Assembly (NCBI GenBank): GCA_029216955.1
Contig: JANAVB010023996.1
Coordinates: 15,346,490-15,410,489, forward strand
Direction: 5' to 3'
DNA from: Iris pallida
Lineage: Eukaryota > Streptophyta > Magnoliopsida > Asparagales > Iridaceae
Length of the DNA: 64,000 nt
The notes beneath the pieces were generated by a model. It saw only the letters and a program-made list of their open reading frames with translations, was not told the DNA's origin and did no database searches. A program made the position numbers and the translations under genes. Of this stretch, positions 56,451 through 64,000 are shown in pieces (within the stretch, counting starts at the first letter, position 1; each line of letters opens with the position of its first letter).

Positions 56451-56770
56451 GAATGCATCATGGGTCCAATCCTAAATTCAGGTGTTATGTTAGCTGCTGC
56501 ATTAGGATGTAGGCCAATACACAGAGTTTATGTTAGCTGCTGCATTAGGATGTAGGCCAATACACAGTGTTGGTAAGGGAGTATGGTTTCCCTCCTTCTC
56601 TCATAGTCCAGTAATATCTCAGATATGCAGAGCCAACTTGCTGCATTAGGATGTAAGGGAGTATGGTTTCCCTCCTGCTGCATTAGGATGTAGGCCAATA
56701 CACAATTCAAGAGTAATATCTCAGATATGCAGAGCCAACTTGCCTGCTGTCCTCGAGACTTGGTTTTCCT
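56451..56770. repeat. Shuffled short repeats in CACTA 2
   Basis: Three modules recur in changing order: GCTGCATTAGGATGTAGGCC with AATACACA (56497, 56537, 56679), GGGAGTATGGTTTCCCTCCT (56578, 56657), and AGTAATATCTCAGATATGCAG with AGCCAACTT (about 56610, 56710). The pattern suggests repeated template switching. Confidence 0.85.
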
Positions 56771-58730
56771 CCTTCTCTCATAGCCCAGTACATGAAATCC
56801 TGGGATACTCCCAAGCCTACTGCTATGTAGTCTAAGGGACTATGGTTATGGATGTACCTGCACTAAACCACCAGTGGCTAAGCCTATGCTTGGGTACTAA
56901 TCTGGACTGGGATATGCTTACAGGCTGCTTATAAAAGAATGGATTAAGGTTCTTGTTCCCAGGACTTTCCAGGTCTGTACATCAGTCCATGATATCTGAA
57001 CATGTCTAAACAAGATTCAAGAGTTCTGAACTAAAACAGAGGCTGTATACTCTGGTTACTATGTTGGTAAGATCATGAATGCACTGGACACTCTTCCCAT
57101 ATCCAATACAGGTCCTATTACTCTGAATTTGAAGTTCGCAATACAATTGATGACTAACCTAGTCTTCATTTGTCTAAAATGAATGTACTGGGCACAACAT
57201 CAAGACCAAGGGGTCAATCTCAATGTAGGATAGCCATATGGACTTGGTCACCAATACTGTAGGTGAATCCTGATACTCCAGCTGGTTAAACAAGTTATTA
57301 CTTGGCCAGGAATCCATGTATACTACTCCTACAGTTAGTTATCTAGACTAAGCAGGTAGGATGCATGTTTTGAACCCAACCTGTCATGAAGGGGAGGGTG
57401 CTCTGAACAGTGCATCCTTGGGGTGACCTCCACATCATGGACTGATACTAATTTCTATGGCTTATGCAATGACAGTAAAACTCAACACTCTTCTAATGAA
57501 GGTAATACAATATGTGTTGTTGGCTGATTGAAAGTGCAGGGCATGAATGTAAGGACTAATGTCCAATGAAGTACAATGTACTCCTATGAAGTACAATATA
57601 CTCCTATGTAAGGACTAATGTCCAATGAAAGTGCAGGGCATGAAAGTGCATCGTGGAAGCTAAATCCTTCAACGGGAAGGCACTATAAACAATGGATGGA
57701 TGTCATCAAAGTCAAGGGGTGCTTCATATGAATGCCTGCTTTTATCAAAGCTCTATAGGGACAGGAAAATTAATTTGTATTCTTCTATCTATGATACCAA
57801 ACTAACCATTTTATGCAATCTACAGACATTTCACTAATTTCTGACATATATATATTTTTGTGGGTTACCTTGCACTCTTGTTGTCTTTTACAGTTGCCTG
57901 GATAACAGCTCACTTCAATGCTTCCATGGGAAAGTTCCATTTTTGAAGGTTACTTCCATGAAGAGACTGTCGGATAAAGCTTGGCAAAAATTGTTCTCCA
58001 AAGTATGGTTTGCTTACACTAGTAATTGCTTATTTTGTAATTTGATTTGGAGTATAATTTTTCCAACAGAAGCCTTCAACATGCTTGTAGTTCCATCTAT
58101 CACATTCGCTAAAATGGATTTTTTTTCCAACAGAAGATCCCAAGCAGTGGCTACAACAGTTGATTTTCGCCTGTATGGAATGTACTTGAATCTATGAAGC
58201 CAGAAAATGATATGCAAATGCACAGCTCCTATCTATTGTATAAAATCCATATAAGCAAAACCTAACATAAGTAGGTGTAAGAATAAGGATATGAAGATAT
58301 TCAACATCATGAAAAGAGAGATGCCCTTACCACTTGAGAATTTTCCAATAGAAGTCCTTCCAAAGCATTGAGAACAGTTAATGGAGCATCCTGGTTCACA
58401 TAAGAAAGGTTCATGGTACCCAACAAAACTAAAGAATGATAAAAATTATTTAAGGAACAACATTACAGTCCGAATAATCAATGTCAAAAAATACATCCAC
58501 CAATTCGATTAAATGCCAAGCAAACACGTTGAGATGCTTATCAAAATTCAAAGGCAAAAGGGAAGATGTCCATATCCACAAGAAATTGTCGTACATGCTT
58601 TGCCAATAGAATTTCTATGGGCTTCTATGAGATCATAGGAGTTTCAAAAAGGGATCTTAGTGGCACAATTCGTTAAAAGATTGTGAATAGATAAACTGGC
58701 CGGGCGTCCATACAAGAGCAATTCGTTAAA
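56771..58730. other. CACTA 2 interior, no identified gene
   Basis: Short duplications are seen (for example GTAAGGACTAATGTCCAATGAA at 57550 and 57605). An exon-like stretch at about 57893-58001 (preceded by TTTTACAG; one frame reads [20 protein letters not shown]) may be a captured fragment, but I cannot name it. Confidence 0.4.
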
Positions 58731-58734
58731 AGAT

Positions 58735-58900
58735 GGGTGGCTCTGGCTTATGTTATTTTTTCTGCATGCAGGTAACATAAGCCAGAGACAAAATATATGC
58801 AGTACTTTCTAGTTGCTTGGCCAAAGCTTTGCAGAAGCTACTTACGACTATTCTTAAGTATGGGTGGCTCTGGCTTATGTTATTTTTTCTACATATAGGT
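58735..58900. repeat. Direct and inverted repeat of GGCTCTGGCTTATGTTATTTT
   Basis: The phrase GGGTGGCTCTGGCTTATGTT occurs at 58735 and 58861. The reverse complement of its core (GTAACATAAGCCAGAG) is at 58771-58786, so the first copy and the inverse copy can fold into a hairpin. Confidence 0.8.
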
Positions 58901-59199
58901 AAGGGCCTGGTTTAAAAGCCTTTCTTGGACTGTTGAATTTTGTAAAGACAATTGAACCAAGCACAAGTATCATCATCATCCAAGCCTTCTCCCATCAGAA
59001 TGAGTTGGATATGGAACATGCTAGGTCCCTCAAGAATTGGTGAAGTTTTATGTTTATTTGTCAACCTGTTGCCAACCTTTTTGTGCTGGTGCCATATTCT
59101 TAGCTATGTAACCGTGACTATAGATGTCATTGCCATATAAGTCTATGATCAGCTGTCGACGACCTATGTTGCACGGGCACGGATATGACACAACACAAC

Positions 59200-59715
59200 A
59201 CAGTAAGGACATGGCGACATGAACACACCACCTATTTTGGCATCCTAGTATATTTTGGAGTGTCTGGGTTGTCACCAATATGTCTCAGGTTATGTCTGTA
59301 CATGTATTGAGGTATGACAGGACACAACCTGGATTTATAGAGTATCAACTTTCTAGTCAACTACACATTTTAGAAGCATGCCAATTTAACCTCTAAAATG
59401 TATTTTGATCATAGCTCTAACAAACATTAAAATTGTATTGTAGGTGCAACTATCTCATGTTGATCATAGCTTTGGTCACATGGACATAACTATTTTGGTG
59501 TGTCCTAGTGTATTTTTATGTGTCCACTTGTGTCTCATACACCGATTGTGTCCGATACATGTACTACATAACACAACCTAGATTTATAGAGTTTCTGTGC
59601 TTCCTAGTCAATGACCCATTCTAGAAGCATGCCAATTTAACCTCTAAAACATATGTTGATCATAGCTTTGGTTTACATTGAAATTGTATTATTCTAGGTA
59701 CAAATGTCTCATTTA
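59200..59715. repeat. Diverged tandem duplication of about 260 bp
   Basis: The block with CTATTTTGG, TTTATAGAGT, AGAAGCATGCCAATTTAACC and TGATCATAGCT occurs twice (about 59220-59460 and 59485-59700) with moderate divergence. It also contains GTGTCC/GACACA words like those in the solo LTR. Confidence 0.75.
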
Positions 59716-60169
59716 GTGATAGTAGAATTTCCACAGAGTTGGATTATACTCTTTTGCTTTTATTATGAGTCAAATTTTATCAATTTTGTTTATATATATA
59801 CTGCTGCAGGAAACACTGAAAAAACAAACCAATATGATATAACAACAGCAACAAATACTAGTAAGTGCAATTGTTATAGCATATTCCAAATGTCATAAAT
59901 ACATACTATCCATAGAGTTAGTATATGTACCCATGAGCATCAAAATAGGAAGAAAATGAGAGGAGTGAAAGAAGAAGAGATGAATGGACAAGAAAAGAAG
60001 GTATCTGATGTAGGCCCCATGCCATTAAGCTTGGTGTAGCAGTTCAATGCATCTCGGTTGGGGCATAATGCTAAAATATAGTATTCCTTAGGCCCCATAC
60101 CACTAAGCTTGGTATAGCAGGCCCCATATCGACAACTGCAACATATTACATCAATGAAATAGAACTCAC

Positions 60170-60237
60170 CTATTAATATATGAGTCCTCTGTAGTATTAA
60201 CAACAATCTGTTTGCCAGGATTGAGGAATGTTGGTGC
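60170..60237 (-). pseudogene. Captured exon, elongation factor P C-terminal type (tentative)
   Basis: On the minus strand a 68-base block lies between CTTAG and GTGAG and reads APTFLNPGKQIVVNTTEDSY followed by INR. The pattern (FxNxGxxIxVNTxxxxYxxR) matches the C-terminal domain of bacterial-type elongation factor P, which plants carry as an organellar protein. Only this exon is recognisable. Confidence 0.5.
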
Positions 60238-60776
60238 CTAAGAATTTACAAACAGGTAAAAGCAGTGAGTATAGAATTTTCAAATTTTTGGTCAAATACA
60301 TCTATAAGAACATAGAAAACAACATATTGACTTCACAAGTAAAAGCATGGAGAGTAGTAATACTAGTACGAGGTCGTAAACATGATAGTTCGAATAAATA
60401 GCACAACAAAATCATTTAATAAAAGATGAAGCAAGTTCCACATGTGACACTCTTCCAAACAACATATATGTTCTCTTTCAACTACTTGTACAATCAATAA
60501 CACAATCAAGCTCGCTTTCTTAGATACATCCCAAGGAGGAAGATCACATAACATGTAAATCATAGGCTTTTGTATGACATCAGTGAATATAAAGACGAAG
60601 ATGAAGTGCCAATCAAATCCCAGTTGCTTTGTCGACACCATAAGTGGATATGAGATTAATCTTCAATCTATTTAGCAAAATATTTAAATTAATTAATAAG
60701 GTAAGAGAGAAATGAGATATATGTATATACAAAATTGATAATAATTATGATTAGTATCAAAATAGTAATTATTTAC

Positions 60777-60899
60777 GTCATCCGAAGTCACCTTCTCACA
60801 ATCAAGTCTTACATAACCTTCGCCATCAAGACTCGGATCAAGTTGTAGTGCATCTAATGGTGCACATGACATGTACGCACTCTCTTCAAAACTATCTAA
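60777..60899 (-). pseudogene. Exon-like captured fragment of 41 codons, unknown source
   Basis: It is exactly 123 bases between ACAAG and GTAAAT on the minus strand, open throughout. It reads LDSFEESAYMSCAPLDALQL and continues DPSLDGEGYVRLDCEKVTSDD. The acidic, well-mixed composition looks like real coding sequence. It lies upstream of the EF-P-like exon on the same strand and might come from the same or another captured gene. Confidence 0.45.
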
Positions 60900-62110
60900 C
60901 TTGTAAAAGTAAAGAGCCAAATTCAAGCATTTTTATGTGATAAGAGTCTACACAAAGATATATTATGTGATATCACATTAGTCTATGTGGCAGAATAAGA
61001 TAATAAGCCAAATTCAAGCACAATATCAATGGAGTACATGTGTTTTCTGTAGTAGTGAAGATATTAAAAATCTTTAAAGTGATCCCTTCCTCTACCATGC
61101 TTATCCTAAATTTGGCAAGGAAAACATCTCCTTCTGTTTTCTTGGTTTATAATCATAAATCTGCATGAGAGAGATCACATTTCATAACCTCTCTTTACAG
61201 CTTGATGTTGTAACCAACAAATCCTTGGAAAATTTTCTTTTACTTCCCCGCAAAATATGTCACCATGAGATAGGCAGACATCCTAACAAGCATATAATTG
61301 TTACTATTTTCATCAAACGCTAATCTTAATTTCTCAAGTTCATAATGTATTCTTTCACTAAACACACATTTCAATTATGCGAAATTCAATGTAATATCAT
61401 GTTGGTTAACAGTAACTTTAGTGGTTCTATTTTTTTTAGTTTTTATAAATTATCCTTTATTTTCTGCTAAAACTTTTATAGAAATGTCATCATGTTGGCT
61501 TCTTCTTAAACGTCTTCATATTGTTCGATTCATAATTTTGATACTATGTACGACGAAGGGTCTCTGTTATATTCATATTGTTCGATTCATACTTTGTAGG
61601 GTTTCTAAAGGGAAGTAAGCCGAAATTGTGTAGTTACTCTCTTTTGTCTTGTACATATTTTCTTGTATGTCGTTAAGATCCAGCTTCTCCTTCTTCATTC
61701 AGAAGTTTGGATGAATAAAAGGTGGGTATCAAGAATCATGAAGGATGAACCAATATTAACTCCTTCCTATCGGCCTAAGCTTGACTATTTGGACCACCAA
61801 TTAACTTCCAATACATTTGGACCACCAATTAATTTTCGATAAATACTAACATACAAAACCCTAAAAATATCCCAAATTAAAATCAAATCTCTTATGGAAA
61901 ATAGGGGAAAAAATAAAATCATACCCACGGAGTCAGAGTCGAGTGGCAGTCGTCGGTATTGTTGGTGGTCCTGAAATTGGTACATACAAAACCCTAAAAA
62001 TCAGATCGACATAAATAAAAAAGGGGAAAACCCTAAATAAAAAGGAGAAATTTGTGAAAATGAAAAAGAACGAAGAAAAATAAAAATAAAATAAAGGAAA
62101 ATACGAGAGA
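60900..62110. other. CACTA 2 right interior, AT-rich, no gene
   Basis: No frame shows a known motif. A phrase CATATTGTTCGATTCATA is repeated at 61506 and 61573. Confidence 0.6.
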
Positions 62111-62117
62111 TGCCTGT

Positions 62118-62148
<31 letters not shown>

Positions 62149-62330
62149 AAGAGAGGGAGAGAGAGGATAAAGAGAACTTAACATGAAGAAGAACCTACGG
62201 GAGAGAGAGAAGGTAGGGAGAGAAAACACCTGTCGAGAGAGAAGCGATAGAGAGAGAGAGACGCAAGAGAAAGAGAGCAGCAAGACAGAGAACCTGTGGA
62301 AGAGAGAGAGAGAGAGACGCGAGAGAGAAA
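62118..62330. repeat. (GA)n-rich microsatellite
   Basis: Several GA runs, interrupted by short unique pieces, lie just inside the right subterminal region of CACTA 2. Frames of poly-Ser/Leu on the minus strand come from this composition. Confidence 0.9.
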
Positions 62331-62399
62331 AGTAGCGGGCTCTTTCTGGCTTTTAGGGATACATCGGCGGGAAACCAAAAAGAGGCGCGTTTTTTCTTT

Positions 62400-62609
62400 T
62401 TCTTTTTGGAATTCACGGCATTTACTGTGCGCCCTTTTTTGTATAGTCAAATATGGCATTTCAATGCACGTCCTAAATAAGTCTAACTTTTACATTATGT
62501 ATCTTTTTACGGCATTCATTGAAATGCATGTCGTAAATTAACTATTTACGGCATATTTTTTATGCACGTCTTAAATTTAATGTCGTAAAAAGTTATTTTT
62601 CTTGTAGTG
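62400..62609. promoter_or_regulatory. CACTA 2 right subterminal repeats and terminus
   Basis: Units such as GGCATTTCAATGCACGTC, TTTTTACGGCATTCATTGAAATG and TGTCGTAAAAAG lead to the end TTCTTGTAGTG at 62609. The ATG duplication follows at 62610-62612. Confidence 0.85.
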
Positions 62610-62612
62610 ATG

Positions 62613-63043
62613 GTCACCTACACCAGCGACCACCATTTCGTCGTCATTAAACATCAAATCTACCGGTATAAACGAGCCACCGGAGCATCTCGTTCCTTCG
62701 CGCTTTGGACCTAGCGCCGACGACTGTCAGCGGCAAGCATTCACTTTCGGGCGTCTTCCACATTCGGTTGCCCACCATCACCGAGCGGCACCGACGACTG
62801 AGCATCTATGTCCAGCTCTAGTGAGCCTTTCTCTACTTCTCCCTCCTCTTCTTCTCTGTCTCTCTCTCTCTCGGGATTCTTCATCTCTTCTACACTCGTT
62901 TTCTTCTTCCTCTTCTTATGTTCTTCTCTCTCTCTCTCTCTGTGTCTATCCTTTCTTTTTAAATGGATAGCAGTAAACTGGGCCTGAGTCTAGTGAGTAT
63001 TGGGTTAGGCTGGGCTCGAGCCCAGTAACCCTTATATTTTTTT

Positions 63044-63046
<3 letters not shown>
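62613..63046 (+). repeat. Continuation of the LTR-type region interrupted by CACTA 2
   Basis: A C-rich leader-like sequence with CT runs (62860-62940) follows. The perfect 16-base palindrome CTGGGCTCGAGCCCAG is at 63010-63025, just before a (TA)n tract. No gene is visible. Confidence 0.5.

Positions 63047-63136
<90 letters not shown>
63047..63136. repeat. (TA)n microsatellite, about 45 units
   Basis: A pure TA dinucleotide run. The YIYIY frames over it are artefacts. Confidence 0.95.
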
Positions 63137-63138
<2 letters not shown>

Positions 63139-63300
63139 AACCAAACTCTGTTCCAATGGATTGTTCTCATTTGCCGCTTTTTCCATTACAGAAATTACAA
63201 GGAACAACGTTTTATTTTTTCGTTTCTCTTTTAGAAAAAAAAAAGATAAGAGCCAAAAAAAACGGTCGTGGTGGTACAACAAAGATAACAACCCCCATTA

Positions 63301-63975
63301 TTCACAGGCAATCTTTGTGCCGAAGCTGGTAAGACAGATAGCAAATGCCTGGAAGGCCGAGAGAGGCTGCCGGTAATCCATGGTGAACACATCATCGTCG
63401 ACCTTCCCGAACTGGAGCAGCACCGCCTCTTCATCCCCAACGCCACCGGGTTGGCTGGGATCTGCAGTTGCAGCCAGCTGGAAATTCTTCACAGAGGCCA
63501 CTGTTACCCTTCCATGGAAGTTCAAGCACCAGCACTGCAGATGCTCGTGCCATATGGGAGCCTTGTTCTTCAGAACGATGTACGACTCTCCAGGATCACA
63601 CGGATCTTTCGACTCGTATGAATCTTCCTTGGTGGCTTCTGGTGCCGTCGGACTTTGTCTTGAGAAGGTTAAACTTGTAAGAGACGTGCCCGATCTCATA
63701 ATTGTAAGCAGGGACATCTGGGCTAATCTGTTTACAGGCAAACCGACGGTGGTATGCTCGGCTTCTTAATGCCTATGCACCATTGTAAGGTGGCTGGTTG
63801 TCGACGATCGTAAGTTTGTTCTGAAGAAATCAGGTCTCAGCTTTCCAACATAAGTACTACTCCCTTGGTAAAAGTCATCTGCATCCAGAGAAATGATATA
63901 CTCAGAGTGGGTAGTATGTCTGACCTTTCTAGCTGCCAATAGAAACTTCCCTTTATCTATAAATGTCTGGGTCAA
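63301..63975 (-). pseudogene. Tubby-like protein C-terminal domain, disrupted, apparently intronless
   Basis: The minus strand encodes the conserved end of a plant Tubby-like protein. First comes [32 protein letters not shown] and [12 protein letters not shown] (63975 to about 63815). Then there is a shifted stretch carrying a stop. Finally come [55 protein letters not shown] and [20 protein letters not shown], followed by TAA at 63300-63298. Tubby domains bind phosphoinositides at the membrane. Two compensating frameshifts (about 63815 and 63655) and a stop in between make it non-functional. No intron is seen in 675 bases, which suggests a retrocopy. The N-terminal part and possible F-box lie beyond the right edge. 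Confidence 0.88.
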
Positions 63976-64000
63976 GCTGAGATAAAAAGAGAACGTCGAG

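Larger units (their letters stand above)
49166..62609. mobile_element. CACTA transposon 2, non-autonomous, carrying a Tork-like Copia
   Basis: The element begins CACTACAAGAAA and ends TTTTTCTTGTAGTG, with ATG duplications. Subterminal arrays of TTTTTACGGCRTKCAATGYATGCCGTAAAAAG occur on the left (49190-49460) and diverged forms on the right (62400-62600). No TNP2 or TNPA sequence is present. Without the 5.07 kb Copia its length is about 8.4 kb. It would depend on transposase made elsewhere. Its repeats differ from those of CACTA 1, so it belongs to another family. Confidence 0.93.

Noticed and set aside
62178..62459. Ser/Leu-rich minus-strand ORFs
   Set aside because: Translations of (GA)n microsatellite inside CACTA 2.
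1..64000. CRISPR arrays, tRNA or rRNA genes, bacterial-type operons
   Set aside because: No regularly spaced identical repeats, no cloverleaf or rRNA sequence seen. All evidence points to plant nuclear repeats.

Overview
This window is plant nuclear DNA, almost certainly from a flowering plant, and essentially all of it is transposable elements. The evidence is the set of plant-specific families: an L1-type LINE, Sirevirus-like and Tork-like Copia elements, Tat-lineage and other Gypsy elements, two CACTA (En/Spm) transposons, captured exons of plant genes, and a Tubby-like pseudogene. I found no convincing intact host gene, no tRNA or rRNA, and no CRISPR array. The species cannot be determined from the sequence.

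The value of the window is its nesting, which can be read from six target-site duplications (TSDs). On the left, a LINE (1-2617, +) ends in an (A)n/(TA)n tail that abuts, tail to tail, the 3' end of another LINE copy (about 2757-2858, -). Next comes a minus-strand Copia element in two pieces (about 2859-4390 and 20679-21085). It was split by a 16.3 kb Gypsy/LARD-like element (4396-20673, TSD TTAAG/TTAGG) with 3.9 kb LTRs and no coding capacity. One of those LTRs was itself split by a Sirevirus-like composite (11442-18916, TSD GCTGG), whose outer LTR sequence runs opposite to its gag-pol and which ends in an 86 bp perfect-centre palindrome.

Further right, a minus-strand Tat-type Gypsy element (gag, protease and RT; 21110-21436 and 36045 to about 46600) has its RT split by a 14.6 kb CACTA element (21440-36041, TSD AGA). 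This CACTA carries nearly intact TNP2 and TNPA genes plus captured host exons (DUF616 family and ABCC-like). The Tat leader is split by a 3.7 kb solo LTR (40892-44636, TSD CAGCC) that contains a dense W-box cluster.

From about 46.6 kb onward lie LTR remnants. One of these was hit by a second, non-autonomous CACTA (49166-62609, TSD ATG), which in turn received a young Tork-like Copia (49929-54996, TSD CAACC, 220 bp LTRs about 2.3% diverged) and carries exon-like captured fragments. The window ends in a disrupted Tubby-like gene copy (63301 to the edge, -).

The elements do not work together as a pathway. The CACTA1 gene pair would be the only nearby source of CACTA transposase, and each of its genes has one in-frame stop. 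Most premature stops in the window fit C-to-T change at CAA, CAG or TGG codons, and a sampled stretch of the old LTR pair differs only by transitions. Both patterns suggest long methylation and silencing. The least ordinary items are the inverted Sirevirus composite with its palindrome, a third ORF with its own promoter-like region in two Copia copies, the Copia with TSD-defined short LTRs that implies an alternative polypurine tract, and gene capture in both CACTA elements.
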